Origin: Sporosarcina sp. FSL K6-1522
GTDB taxonomy: Bacteria; Bacillota; Bacilli; Bacillales_A; Planococcaceae
Length of the DNA: 64,000 nucleotides
Assembly (NCBI RefSeq): GCF_038622445.1
Contig: NZ_CP152019.1
Location: 682,001 to 746,000, forward strand
Direction of reading: 5' to 3'
A model generated the notes under the pieces. It had not been told where the DNA came from and ran no database searches. It was given only the letters and a program-made list of their open reading frames with translations. The translations under genes and the position numbers were made by a program. Of the stretch, positions 18,545 to 27,244 are shown piece after piece; position 1 is the first letter of the stretch, and each line of letters opens with the position of its first letter.

Positions 18545-19372
18545 TTAGCCTTTTATTCCTGAATCATTAACGCCTGAAAGGAACCATTTTTGTAAAACTA
18601 TAAATACGATTAAAAGAGGTACTGTGGCGATTGTACTTGCCACCATAATGTGCGACCAATCTCTTCCTAAAGAACTATTAATGAAATAATCAGCAATTCC
18701 GTTAGTGATCAATTTCTTACTTCCGTCATTCAATATAAGAGCTGGCCACATATAGTTATTGTAATTTCCTATGAATGTTACCAAACCTAGTGTTACAAAG
18801 GATGAGCGAGTCATTGGAAAAACAATCTTCCAAAGAATCTTCCAGTCATTAGCCCCATCAATTTTGGCCGCTTCTATTGTTTCAAATCCAACATTGTGGA
18901 AAGACTGTTTTAAATAAAAAATACCGAAGACACTAACTGACATGGAGATGATGTATCCCAAGTGTGTGTTGAGTAAACCCATGTTGGCTAAAATTACATA
19001 CACCGGGACATACGATACAGCACCAGGAATCATGTACATTGCCATCACAACACCAAATGTCAATCGCCTACCTTTAAACCTGTAAAATGTCAGCATATAA
19101 GCATAAAGTGCGGACGAACCAAGGACATACACTGTAATAATCATAGATGTATAAAAACTATTAAATAGATACGTTTGCAAAGGGAGTATGTCCAATACTT
19201 CCCGATAATTTTCCCATTGAAATTTCTCAGGCCAAAAACCACCTTTTAATACCTCATTGGATGTTTTGAACGAACCAAGTATCATCCATATGAATGGAAA
19301 GACAAACAAAATACTTGATAGAGCCAAAAAGAGATGCTTTACAATCAATGAAGCTTTTTTACGATTATTCAT
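18545..19372 (-). CDS. ugpE: ABC importer permease, UgpE/MalG-like
   Basis: 275 residues, six predicted membrane helices, first at about 13-32 (FLALSSILFVFPFIWMILGS). The EAA loop EAAKIDGANDWKILWKIVFP contacts the ATPase. A single base separates the ATG from the stop of the preceding permease gene; the ribosome-binding site is weak, so translation is probably coupled. It forms the pore heterodimer with the upstream permease. Confidence 0.92.
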   Translation of the reverse strand: MNNRKKASLIVKHLFLALSSILFVFPFIWMILGSFKTSNEVLKGGFWPEKFQWENYREVLDILPLQTYLFNSFYTSMIITVYVLGSSALYAYMLTFYRFKGRRLTFGVVMAMYMIPGAVSYVPVYVILANMGLLNTHLGYIISMSVSVFGIFYLKQSFHNVGFETIEAAKIDGANDWKILWKIVFPMTRSSFVTLGLVTFIGNYNNYMWPALILNDGSKKLITNGIADYFINSSLGRDWSHIMVASTIATVPLLIVFIVLQKWFLSGVNDSGIKG

Positions 19373-19373
19373 C

Positions 19374-20240
19374 TTAGTAGTTCACCCACTTATCACCTAT
19401 TACCTTGTTGATAACGGATAATAGGACTGTAATGATGAGTATGAAAAATGCAATAGCCGTTGCAGATCCCATTTCAAATTCTTCAAATGCTTGTTGAAAG
19501 AATAAATAGAGCAATGTTCGCGTTGAACCACTTGGTCCACCTTGTGTTAAGATTTTAATTTGATCATAAGCCTGTATGGAAGTAATGGTATTGATCACAA
19601 TTAGGAAAAATGTTGTTGGAGAAACCAATGGGAGTGTTATATTTTTAAGCTTCTCCCATGAATTCGCTCCATCGATACTAGCTGCTTCATACAAGCTGTC
19701 AGGTACTTTCTCTAAGGCTCCGATATAGAAAATCATTGTCCACCCAATTAACTTCCATACTGTGACAATAATGACTGCTAGCATCGCTGTTTTACTGCTC
19801 TGTAGCCAATCCAAACCAGGTATCCCAAACAATCCTAGCGTCTTATTGATAATCCCATAATCAGGTTCATATAAAAGTGACCATACAATGGATATAGCTA
19901 CAGTCGGCGTTACCCATGGTGAAAAAATGAGTAATTTATAAATCGTAGAACCTTTGAAATTCTTTTGGAAAAACAATGCAAAGCCCAATCCTAATACAAT
20001 TGTTGGAACAATGGTCCCGACTCCAAAATATAGAGTGTTTAACAACGCCTGTATAAAAAATGGTTGTGTAAACAAATCAATGTAATTATCTAGGCCGACA
20101 AAATTAAAACCAATCACCATGAAATCCCAGTCCGTAAAACTAATACCTAAGCTATACAAATTCGGAATCACCCAAAATAATGTAAGAGGTATTCCAACTG
20201 GTAATAAAAAGAACATGGCTCTTGATAACTTTACTTGCAC
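19374..20240 (-). CDS. ugpA: ABC importer permease, UgpA/MalF-like
   Basis: About 288 residues with six membrane helices and the EAA motif EAASIDGANSWEKLKNITLP. Start taken at GTG (VQVKLSRAM), 8 bases after a perfect AGGAGG; an ATG seven codons upstream actually overlaps that ribosome-binding site and is unlikely. First structural gene of the importer operon. Its leader contains TTTGTTAA and TTAACAAA arranged as an inverted repeat around 20298-20335, a candidate operator for the DeoR regulator just upstream. Confidence 0.9.
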   Translation of the reverse strand: MQVKLSRAMFFLLPVGIPLTLFWVIPNLYSLGISFTDWDFMVIGFNFVGLDNYIDLFTQPFFIQALLNTLYFGVGTIVPTIVLGLGFALFFQKNFKGSTIYKLLIFSPWVTPTVAISIVWSLLYEPDYGIINKTLGLFGIPGLDWLQSSKTAMLAVIIVTVWKLIGWTMIFYIGALEKVPDSLYEAASIDGANSWEKLKNITLPLVSPTTFFLIVINTITSIQAYDQIKILTQGGPSGSTRTLLYLFFQQAFEEFEMGSATAIAFFILIITVLLSVINKVIGDKWVNY

Positions 20241-20375
20241 GCTTACCACCTCCTGAATCATATTGTACGGACGGATTATTAACCCAATGTTGGTTTTTTG
20301 TTAACGAATTATAAAAACTCACATATTAACAAATTAAAACAACATATAAACCAATCCAGGAGGTGGTTTTCTAGA

Positions 20376-20416
20376 CACAAAAAGACAATTTCCCATCTTA
20401 TCGAGAAATTGTCTTT
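20376..20416 (-). terminator. Intrinsic terminator of the DeoR-type regulator
   Basis: 12-bp stem AAAGACAATTTC (20381-20392 with 20405-20416), followed on the minus strand by TTTGTGTC. It separates the regulator transcript from the importer operon. Confidence 0.82.
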
Positions 20417-20431
20417 TCCAGTATTTTCTTT

Positions 20432-21217
20432 CTATATCGTTATTACTTCAATCCCTTTACTTGTTAGGACGTTTTGCCATTTTTCATCGAGCTTAGCGTT
20501 TGTATACAACACATCGATATCATTGAAACTTCCACTTTTATAAAACTTCGTTAAGTTGAACTTTGACTCATCTACCATCATGATCGTTTGTTTTGCATTT
20601 TTCTTTAGTTGCTGAAAAGTTTGCGCATCCTCAATATACGAACATGTTAGCTCCTTTTCTAACGAAATTCCATCACATGAAGCAAATAATTTATTAACAG
20701 TAAACTGCTCAAGGAAATTTAACGTTAGGTCGCCAGACAATGCTAATGAATTGGAGTTTAACATTCCGCCGAAGACGATTAGATTGCAGTCGAATGAATA
20801 TTGTTCTTTCAGTTCAATCGTTTTATTAACGACAGGGATGGAGTTCGTTAAGATTGTTAAGTTTTTTTTGTCATAAATATAGTCTAATATTTGCATTGTC
20901 GTCGTTCCTATTTCAATTGCAATAATATCATTATCCTCTACCAATTTACTTGCTTCCATTGCAATTTTTCGTTTTTCTTCCATATTTTCATTTCGACGCT
21001 TATTAAAATAAAATTCTAATGTGTAATCCTTTTTCTTAATCGCACCGCCATGTATTTTTGTCAGTTTTCCTTCCTTATGTAGCAGGTCTAAGTCTCTTCG
21101 AATTGTTTCTGTCGTTACATTTAGTAATTTGGCTAAATCATTTACCATTACACGATTGTATTTTTCTAGCTCGTCCAGTATATACTTTCTTCGTTCAAAC
21201 TGTGTATAGGATTTCAT
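20432..21217 (-). CDS. DeoR/GlpR-family transcriptional regulator
   Basis: 261 residues. N-terminal helix-turn-helix with the DeoR signature (RRKYILDELEKYNRVMVNDL then LLNVTTETIRRDLDLL, HGGA), C-terminal sugar-phosphate-sensing domain (IAIEIGTTTMQILDYI, LTILTNSIPVV, FGGMLN). DeoR proteins normally repress adjacent transport and catabolic operons and are released by a phosphorylated intermediate. It is directly upstream of the importer operon on the same strand but has its own terminator. A phosphorylated inducer would fit an imported organophosphate. Likely acts on the TTTGTTAA-type inverted repeat in the ugpA leader (inference). Confidence 0.9.
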   Translation of the reverse strand: MKSYTQFERRKYILDELEKYNRVMVNDLAKLLNVTTETIRRDLDLLHKEGKLTKIHGGAIKKKDYTLEFYFNKRRNENMEEKRKIAMEASKLVEDNDIIAIEIGTTTMQILDYIYDKKNLTILTNSIPVVNKTIELKEQYSFDCNLIVFGGMLNSNSLALSGDLTLNFLEQFTVNKLFASCDGISLEKELTCSYIEDAQTFQQLKKNAKQTIMMVDESKFNLTKFYKSGSFNDIDVLYTNAKLDEKWQNVLTSKGIEVITI

Positions 21218-21292
21218 CTACTCAACACCTCTTTAACTTACTTATGATACGGCTCGCCTTATCATGACCGGCAAACACTAATTTGACGTTAT

Positions 21293-21784
21293 TTAAGAAT
21301 TTTTCTTAATCATTTCTTCTACATAAGCTAAAAAATTAGAGTACCGAGAAGTTCCTTCCAAGAAATGTTTTGTTTCTAACAACGGTAATATAACAATATC
21401 CCTCTTTTTAGAATATAGGAGACTATAGGATTTTTCACTCCTATGAATTTCGTCAAGTACAGAAGAGTAAACGTAAACAGAATCAAACTCATACCAATAA
21501 AAATCCTGCTTAATATTATTTTTAATAACCTCCCCTATATATGCGCCTATTCGAACTACAAAATTGTCAAAGTGTTTATTCAACAGTTCAGTGCCTTCTT
21601 CCGTATCCATTAATCTTTTCACATACAAATCAATAAATCGAGTGCTTTCAATAGAGAAATCTAAATTTCTTTTAGTAAGGTTCTCTTTATCCCAAACATC
21701 TTCTGAAACATCTTGATACATTAACTTTGCCATGCCTTTTAAATCGTCTTTTACTAATTTTGTTCGTTTTAAGAAGTCAAACAT
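21293..21784 (-). CDS. Hypothetical protein
   Basis: About 163 residues, highly charged, soluble, no signal peptide or membrane helix. Not recognised. Predicted alternating helices with many Tyr and Phe (FYWYEFDSVYVYSSVLDEI) and a C-terminal FLAYVEEMIKKNS. Start at the ATG of MFDFLKR, 11 bases after AAAGGAG; the eight codons above it overlap that site. Single gene between the DeoR regulator and DUF4317. Its size and composition resemble the immunity-type proteins at 9.6-13.6 kb, but I see no shared motif. Confidence 0.6.
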   Translation of the reverse strand: MFDFLKRTKLVKDDLKGMAKLMYQDVSEDVWDKENLTKRNLDFSIESTRFIDLYVKRLMDTEEGTELLNKHFDNFVVRIGAYIGEVIKNNIKQDFYWYEFDSVYVYSSVLDEIHRSEKSYSLLYSKKRDIVILPLLETKHFLEGTSRYSNFLAYVEEMIKKNS

Positions 21785-22059
21785 ACTGCGAATATCTCCT
21801 TTTATCAATTACCTTTGCTAAATATATCTCATACAAGCTGATACTTATGTAGTCTATTTGCCATTTACTTGTGGTACGGATCTCCATAACGCGTCTAAAT
21901 GAGGTTTTCTACTATATGAGTTGAAATAAAGAATTCAACTAACCGCTGACTTCCATTCGTATAGATACAGATGAGCTTCTCTGTCCGAATTGCGGATATA
22001 TGTACGCACGGTGCATAGCCACTCACCCAAACCTCCGAGTGAGTGGCATTTCCCATTCC

Positions 22060-23244
22060 TCACAATTCCTCTAGCGGCAATGTAAACCCTTCGATTGTTG
22101 TATCTTCTTCTACTTCTATTAACAGACAGCGACGTCCATCTACCCTCACTTGCCGAACATAACGTAAATCTTGCGGGCTGATTGCGATATTGGCGACTTT
22201 CGTTTCGATTTTAATGGACTTTGTTGCATAACTCGGGACAACGTGACTCGCTTGCATCTCATACGTTTCATCTTCAATGACATTGCGAAACGCTCGCTCG
22301 ACATCATCTACATCCACGTCATGAATTCCTCCTGCTTTCAACACGCGTGCAACTTCTTTCGTGTCTAGCATCGGTATACTATCCGCGGCATCGTCTTCCG
22401 CAGCCACTTCCATCATTGCCTGTATTTCATCGTACACGCTCGCAATCGTCCGCGTATCCAACTCCTCGCCCGCAACCGACTTAACAATTTCCTCGAAGAC
22501 AACTTTATCTTCCACAGCCGTCATGAATTCCTCGCCTTCCAAAACCTGTTCAATAAAATGGAAATCCGGCTTATTCACTTTGCCTGCAGCATATACGATA
22601 TGATTGACATCTGCCGCATTGTCGGTAAAACTCGGGAACAGAAATCCACCAAGCGGCGATGTGACATTAATGATTGGATCTTCGATAAACGTCGATTTGA
22701 ACGCCTTTTCCACAAAGTCGAATGTCAACGTGCGCTTCGGCTGCATGGTTTGATTGATGCTACATAAAATAAAGGGCGTCGTATATACTTCGTCACGCTC
22801 TGCAACTTCGGATTCTTCACTATGACGTTTTGTCGGTTTATTATACTGACCGCGTATAAACGTCACAACGACATCTTTTTCGTATTGGATATGCTCAGTC
22901 ATTTTCGTGACGATTTCTTTCATATATGCTTCCCATGTTTCTTCATCTTCTGCATGAAGTCCATCATATAATATTTGTTGCGTCTCGTTTACTTCTTCTT
23001 CAGACGGTCGCTGGAACCGGACTTCAAACAACTTGCTTCCTATTTTCCCACCCAACACCTTTTTAAAATTGATGAAAAATAGTTCTTGCTGTTCCTGCTC
23101 CAACATCGCAAACCGGGTACGTGCCTCGTGATAAATTTCGTTGTTTTCTTGTTGAATATATACATTGTAGATTGTTTTTATGGTTAATAGATCTGTCTCT
23201 GTTTTAAAATGTTTGCGTATATCCGCAATTGTTTTTTGATTCAT
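22060..23244 (-). CDS. DUF4317 family protein
   Basis: 394 residues, acidic and soluble. The start MNQKTIADIRKHFKTETDLL and the core FFINFKKVLGGKIGSKLFEV match the DUF4317 family found in Firmicutes, whose biochemical role is not known. The C-terminal half ends with a strand-rich domain (RRCLLIEVEEDTTIEGFTLP). It is a single gene. A hairpin (9-bp stem, 22018-22026 with 22039-22047) follows its stop but has no T-run. Confidence 0.82.
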   Translation of the reverse strand: MNQKTIADIRKHFKTETDLLTIKTIYNVYIQQENNEIYHEARTRFAMLEQEQQELFFINFKKVLGGKIGSKLFEVRFQRPSEEEVNETQQILYDGLHAEDEETWEAYMKEIVTKMTEHIQYEKDVVVTFIRGQYNKPTKRHSEESEVAERDEVYTTPFILCSINQTMQPKRTLTFDFVEKAFKSTFIEDPIINVTSPLGGFLFPSFTDNAADVNHIVYAAGKVNKPDFHFIEQVLEGEEFMTAVEDKVVFEEIVKSVAGEELDTRTIASVYDEIQAMMEVAAEDDAADSIPMLDTKEVARVLKAGGIHDVDVDDVERAFRNVIEDETYEMQASHVVPSYATKSIKIETKVANIAISPQDLRYVRQVRVDGRRCLLIEVEEDTTIEGFTLPLEEL

Positions 23245-23278
23245 CTAGTTCATACCCCGCCTTTTTTAGTATCCCCAT

Positions 23279-23316
23279 CAATTACGCCTCAGTGTAATTA
23301 CTTCTGTCGCAGAAAA
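23279..23316. repeat. Fragment of the dispersed intergenic repeat (second hairpin)
   Basis: CAATTACGCCTCAGTGTAATTA plus the following CTTCTGTC matches the 3' end of the repeats at 38170-38350 and 51623-51790 (CAATTA-GCC-GGC-TAATTG hairpin). Confidence 0.65.
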
Positions 23317-23348
23317 CACTACTCCTGGATTTTGAATTGGGCTCGCAT

Positions 23349-23828
23349 TTACTTATGATACGGTTCATTTTTCATTATCCTGAACGCCCGATACACCTGC
23401 TCCAACAAAATTAGCTTCATCATTTGATGCGGAAAAGTCATTTTCGAGAATGATAAGTATTCATCTGCGCGCTTCATCACACGGTCATGTAGCCCAAGTG
23501 AGCCACCGATGATAAATACAACCTTACTTCGCCCATAGGTCATCAATGACTCCAAGTCCTTGGCCAATTCTTCAGATGTTTTCATCTTTCCCTCAATCGC
23601 CAGTGCAATGACGTACGCATCTGCCCCGACTTTCGCTAAAATACGATCCGCTTCCTTTTTCTTAACGATTTCCATATCTGCTTCGCTCAAAGATTCGGGT
23701 GCTTTTTCATCCGCCACTTCGACTAAATCGATTTTTGCGTAAGCACCGAGTCGTTTTGAAAATTCCTCAATGCCCATTTTTAAATACTTCTCTTTTAGCT
23801 TTCCTACCGTCACAATTGTAATATTCAC
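23349..23828 (-). CDS. rlmH: 23S rRNA pseudouridine-1915 N3-methyltransferase RlmH
   Basis: 159 residues, the standard length. SPOUT-class (knotted) methyltransferase that acts on assembled 70S ribosomes. Diagnostic features: [20 protein letters not shown] at the N-terminus, the SAM-binding knot [18 protein letters not shown] segment (here [19 protein letters not shown]), and the C-terminus [20 protein letters not shown] with the conserved YHK end. Starts at GTG, 7 bases after AAAGGGTGG. Its position near the walRK operon is conserved in Bacillales. The upstream spacer is rich in DnaA-box-like sequences. Confidence 0.97.
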   Translation of the reverse strand: MNITIVTVGKLKEKYLKMGIEEFSKRLGAYAKIDLVEVADEKAPESLSEADMEIVKKKEADRILAKVGADAYVIALAIEGKMKTSEELAKDLESLMTYGRSKVVFIIGGSLGLHDRVMKRADEYLSFSKMTFPHQMMKLILLEQVYRAFRIMKNEPYHK

Positions 23829-23886
23829 AAGTTGTCCACCCTTTTATTATTGTTATTAACAGAACTTATGCACATATCCACAATAG

Positions 23887-24072
23887 TTATCTACATGTTG
23901 TGTCCGTTTTTTCGCTTGACACAATATACAATGCTACCTGTTCACAATAGGCACAGTTTGTGGATAACTTTTCATCTTCCGCTATCGCTTCCATAATCGG
24001 AAACTTCTCTTCCGCCGCAACAAAAACGTCAAGTGCGTGATTTATATGGGTTTCACAGCTATAAGTTTTCAT
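23887..24072 (-). CDS. yyzF: CxxH/CxxC small protein (YyzF-like)
   Basis: 61 residues. The motif set is SCETHINHALD (CxxH) near residue 5 and CAYCEQ (CxxC) near residue 40, giving four potential metal ligands, probably a small zinc-binding protein; no function is known. Start set at MKTYSCETH, 7 bases after AAGGGAT; an upstream in-frame extension lacks a ribosome-binding site. Gene and promoter are interleaved with DnaA boxes; one exact box lies inside the coding sequence. Confidence 0.85.
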   Translation of the reverse strand: MKTYSCETHINHALDVFVAAEEKFPIMEAIAEDEKLSTNCAYCEQVALYIVSSEKTDTTCR

Positions 24073-24154
24073 TTTAATCCCTTCTTTCCTCAATTTTCTT
24101 TTGCACAAAGTTATTCACAAAGATTCTGACTTATCCACAAAGGTTGAAAATAAT

Positions 24155-24196
24155 AATAAAAACAGGCAAAATAGCCGCCAATTCGCTATTTTGCCT
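24155..24196 (-). terminator. Intrinsic terminator of htrA
   Basis: 12-bp perfect stem AGGCAAAATAGC (24164-24175 with 24185-24196), followed by GTTTTTATT on the minus strand. It ends the walR-htrA operon and is flanked by two exact DnaA boxes. Confidence 0.9.
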
Positions 24197-24256
24197 GCTG
24201 TGGATAAGATTTTTCATTTTGGTTGTGTATAAGTATGAAATTTCTAGTGGTTCAAG

Positions 24257-25528
24257 TTAAAACGAGTCGCCATCTTTCAACACCATTTCAATTTCAACGA
24301 GGCGACCTGCTCTATACACTTTCATATGCATGGTATCTCCCACGTTCTTCACATTATACAGATGTTTACGCAAACCGACCATGTCCTCGATTTTTTCACC
24401 GTCCATCTCTACGATAACATCATATTGTTCCACGCCCGCCTCTAATGCCGGTGAATTTCGTAATACTTCCGTAACGATTACACCATCTGTTACATCTGAT
24501 GGTAATTGAAACATTTCACGCTGTTGCCGAGCCGATACGCTCCGTAAATCGAGAAGTGTAACACCCATTGTTGGACGATTGACCGTACCTGTCCTTTCAA
24601 GATGATCAATAATTGGAGTAGCCAAGTTAATAGGAATCGCCAAACCAATACCTTCAACTGTTGACTCCGAGATTTTCATCGAGTTAATGCCGATCAGCTG
24701 ACCTGCCATATTGATAAGCGCTCCACCCGAATTCCCTGGATTGATGGCTGCATCGGTTTGCAACACGTCTGCATACCAATCCACGGCTCCATTATTATCA
24801 AAATCCATTGGAATCGAACGATCTTTTCCTGATACAACGCCTACCGTTACAGAGCCGGAAAAACCAAGTCCAAGTGGATTACCGATAGCAATAACGGTCT
24901 CCCCACGTTTTAATACATCTGAGTCACCAAATTCAATGACGGTCTTAACTGCTTTCGCCTCTATTTCAATCACTGCTAAATCGGTCCACATATCACTACC
25001 TACCAGGTCTCCAGCCGTCTTGGAACCATCATCGAAAGTAATTTCAATCTCTTGCGCACCCTCGATGACATGATGATTCGTTACAATATACGCTTTGTCA
25101 CCTTGTTTCCTATAAATAACACCAGATCCCGTTCCTGTTTCCCTCGTTGTTGCTGTTGGCGACCTAAAATCGCGAACCGACTGTAAATTAGTCACCCCGA
25201 CAACAGAATCCGCCATCTTTGCAACAATCTCTGTGACATCCGTATTGACATCAACCGCAATTTTTTCAGTTTGTACAGTAGATCCATGTTCTTTCGTCTG
25301 CTCGGTATCACTGCTCGTTTGTTTTGGTGTCCCCGACAAGTTCGTCATTAGTAGCCAAACGAGTAATCCCCCACCAATCGCACCAAACAGACTTGGTAAA
25401 AATCCGCCTCTCCGTTTGGGTGGTGGAGCCGCTGGTTGATACGCCGATCTTGTTTCATAATGTGGCTTACTTTCCGGGACTTCAGACGTTAACTCCTCCT
25501 CATCAGAAGGTCGATTCAATTCGTCCAT
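24257..25528 (-). CDS. htrA: Membrane-anchored HtrA/DegP-like serine protease (YycK)
   Basis: 423 residues. Cytoplasmic proline-rich N-terminus, one membrane anchor (about 43-62, LPSLFGAIGGGLLVWLLM), a trypsin-like domain with the catalytic triad His153 (TNHHVIEG), Asp183 (TDLAVIEI) and Ser267 (NPGNSGGA), and one C-terminal PDZ domain (about 320-410, GVIVTEVLRNSPALEAGV). It degrades or refolds misfolded proteins outside the membrane. Last gene of the walRKHIJ operon, as in B. subtilis (yycK/htrC). GGAAGAGGAG precedes the ATG. Confidence 0.94.
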   Translation of the reverse strand: MDELNRPSDEEELTSEVPESKPHYETRSAYQPAAPPPKRRGGFLPSLFGAIGGGLLVWLLMTNLSGTPKQTSSDTEQTKEHGSTVQTEKIAVDVNTDVTEIVAKMADSVVGVTNLQSVRDFRSPTATTRETGTGSGVIYRKQGDKAYIVTNHHVIEGAQEIEITFDDGSKTAGDLVGSDMWTDLAVIEIEAKAVKTVIEFGDSDVLKRGETVIAIGNPLGLGFSGSVTVGVVSGKDRSIPMDFDNNGAVDWYADVLQTDAAINPGNSGGALINMAGQLIGINSMKISESTVEGIGLAIPINLATPIIDHLERTGTVNRPTMGVTLLDLRSVSARQQREMFQLPSDVTDGVIVTEVLRNSPALEAGVEQYDVIVEMDGEKIEDMVGLRKHLYNVKNVGDTMHMKVYRAGRLVEIEMVLKDGDSF

Positions 25529-25591
25529 GCTCCTCTTCCTTTCTTAATAACCCTTTCATTAACCTTACCCGATTTTATCGATTTGAAAAAG

Positions 25592-25614
25592 AAAAAACCT
25601 CACCCGCAGGCAAG
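25592..25614 (-). terminator. Weak hairpin with T-run after walJ
   Basis: CTTGCC/GGTGAG short stem with a TGCG loop and TTTTTT on the minus strand. It may partly end walRKHIJ transcripts before htrA. Confidence 0.5.
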
Positions 25615-25630
25615 ATTTTTCCCCATTTCT

Positions 25631-26419
25631 CTATACAGTCACAAGCTCAGTCGGTTGATCGGCATCTGTATCATACAAATGGACATACTCACCCGTCATA
25701 ATACCGCATGTTTGCAATGTTTGCGATACACTCATTCTCGCAAGATCTTTCATATTATTATCTTTACTTAAATGGGACAAATAAATACGCGTATTCTTCT
25801 GTTCAACAACTTCACTCATTGCAACAGCCGCATCTTCATTAGACACATGGCCAACATCGCTCAGAATACGTCGCTTGATAGACCATGGATAACGTCCCAT
25901 TTGCAACATCCCAACGTCATGGTTACTTTCAAATACATACGAATCCGCCCCGCGAATAAACCCCTTCATGCGGTCACTAACATAGCCCGTATCCGTAATA
26001 ATCACGAGCTTTCTACCATTCTCATGAAAAATATAAAACATCGGATCCGCCGCATCATGTGATACACCAAAGGATTGAACATCGAGTGAACCAAAGGATT
26101 TGACGGTTTCCATATCAAATTGAAAACGCTGATCTAGCGGAATAGCACCAACAAGACTATCCATCGCTTGCCACGTTTTAGCATTCGCATAGATTGGAAT
26201 GCCATACTTTCGTGCAACAACACCAATACCTTTAATATGGTCGCTATGCTCATGCGTAACAAAAATACCATCAATTTGTTTCATTGAACGATCAATACCT
26301 GCTACTAAACTTTCCATCTTCTTGCCGCTAAATCCAGCGTCCACTAGAAAAGTATGTTCATCATTCTCTATATAAATTGCATTGCCCGTACTACCGCTTG
26401 CGAGCACACTAAAACGCAT
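25631..26419 (-). CDS. walJ: Metallo-beta-lactamase-fold exonuclease-like protein WalJ
   Basis: 262 residues. Metal-binding motif [10 protein letters not shown] (HxHxDH), further ligands in [20 protein letters not shown] and [10 protein letters not shown]. In B. subtilis YycJ/WalJ is a conserved walRK operon product; homologues show nuclease-like activity and have been linked to mismatch repair and cell division coordination. Starts [14 protein letters not shown], typical for the family. GAGG lies upstream of the ATG. It is separated by 12 bases from walI. Confidence 0.94.
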   Translation of the reverse strand: MRFSVLASGSTGNAIYIENDEHTFLVDAGFSGKKMESLVAGIDRSMKQIDGIFVTHEHSDHIKGIGVVARKYGIPIYANAKTWQAMDSLVGAIPLDQRFQFDMETVKSFGSLDVQSFGVSHDAADPMFYIFHENGRKLVIITDTGYVSDRMKGFIRGADSYVFESNHDVGMLQMGRYPWSIKRRILSDVGHVSNEDAAVAMSEVVEQKNTRIYLSHLSKDNNMKDLARMSVSQTLQTCGIMTGEYVHLYDTDADQPTELVTV

Positions 26420-26431
26420 TACGATTACCTC

Positions 26432-27244
26432 TCATTCATGATCAGCTTCCAACGTTTCAGGCTGGAACTCTACAATTTTACCTTCAATGGCGTTAATAAA
26501 GTGATCTTCAATCTCACCATTCTTCAATTCTACACGAAGATGCCACGTTGGAGCAAACAGTTGTGTTTCCGACATCTGAGCGAGTATGGAATAACCAAAT
26601 GTCACATCTTTCACCGTTGAACCTTGCTTCAAATAGCCGCGTGAGAATAGTGAACCAATCGCCTCAATTGGAGATAGCAAATCTTTTTTACGGTTAAAGC
26701 TCACAAAGTCATCAAACATCGTCTGCTCGTAGCTTGTCGCTTTACCATCCTCATCAAAATGGACAGTTAGCATTGCATTTGGACTAAAATAAATCGGCCC
26801 GTCATTCACTTTTTGGAAAAAAATCGCTTCCCGTTCCTCTTTATCTACTTTCCATAACCCATACTCTTCACCCTTCAGCACATACTTTGAAAGAAATTCT
26901 GTAAACGTAAAATCTCCCTTTGCATTTTTTATACTGATAGGCGTCTGTAATTTTGACTGGATTTGCGTGCCATTGATAATCCCCACCGTTTGATTTTCAA
27001 GTTTTCTTACTTGTTCGTTGGTGAATTCCGCTGTTTTTGCCGAGATATGTGACGAATCTTTTTTATAAATCGGTAAGGTGTCAAACGTAATATCATCCAT
27101 CTTCAACGAATCTTCAATGGAGGTTGTCCCAATCACTTGAATATTTTGCGCTTCTGTATGCCTATTTAAATACAATGAATAGAGAAATACGTTCAAAATG
27201 GAAAACACGACGATGAAGATAGTCTTTGTCTTATTCCAATCCAA
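26432..27244 (-). CDS. walI: WalK regulator WalI (YycI)
   Basis: About 270 residues. One N-terminal membrane helix (TKTIFIVVFSILNVFLYSLY) followed by an extracytoplasmic domain. With WalH it binds WalK and restrains the kinase. Start is TTG encoding the LDWNKTKTIF end, 8 bases after AGGAGG; this mirrors the MDWSKTKTIF start known in B. subtilis YycI. A GTG three codons upstream overlaps the ribosome-binding site and is less likely. The gene overlaps walH by 14 bases. Confidence 0.92.
   Translation of the reverse strand: MDWNKTKTIFIVVFSILNVFLYSLYLNRHTEAQNIQVIGTTSIEDSLKMDDITFDTLPIYKKDSSHISAKTAEFTNEQVRKLENQTVGIINGTQIQSKLQTPISIKNAKGDFTFTEFLSKYVLKGEEYGLWKVDKEEREAIFFQKVNDGPIYFSPNAMLTVHFDEDGKATSYEQTMFDDFVSFNRKKDLLSPIEAIGSLFSRGYLKQGSTVKDVTFGYSILAQMSETQLFAPTWHLRVELKNGEIEDHFINAIEGKIVEFQPETLEADHE

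Larger units (their letters stand above)
23859..24235. promoter_or_regulatory. DnaA-box cluster around the CxxH/CxxC gene
   Basis: Three exact 9-mers: 23959-23967 (reverse), 24131-24139 (forward TTATCCACA) and 24199-24207 (reverse TGTGGATAA). One-mismatch copies lie at 23866-23874 (TTATGCACA), 23874-23882 (ATATCCACA), 23887-23895 (TTATCTACA), 24111-24119 (TTATTCACA) and 24224-24232 (TGTGTATAA). The density is comparable to oriC. B. subtilis is known to have DnaA-box clusters outside oriC that titrate DnaA, one reported near the same genes. Confidence 0.8.

Noticed and set aside
22018..22047. Hairpin after DUF4317 (GCCACTCAC / GTGAGTGGC)
   Set aside because: No T-run on the minus strand; not called as an intrinsic terminator.
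24711..25073. Plus-strand 120-codon open frame opposite htrA
   Set aside because: No ribosome-binding site, and the reverse frame has all protease motifs.
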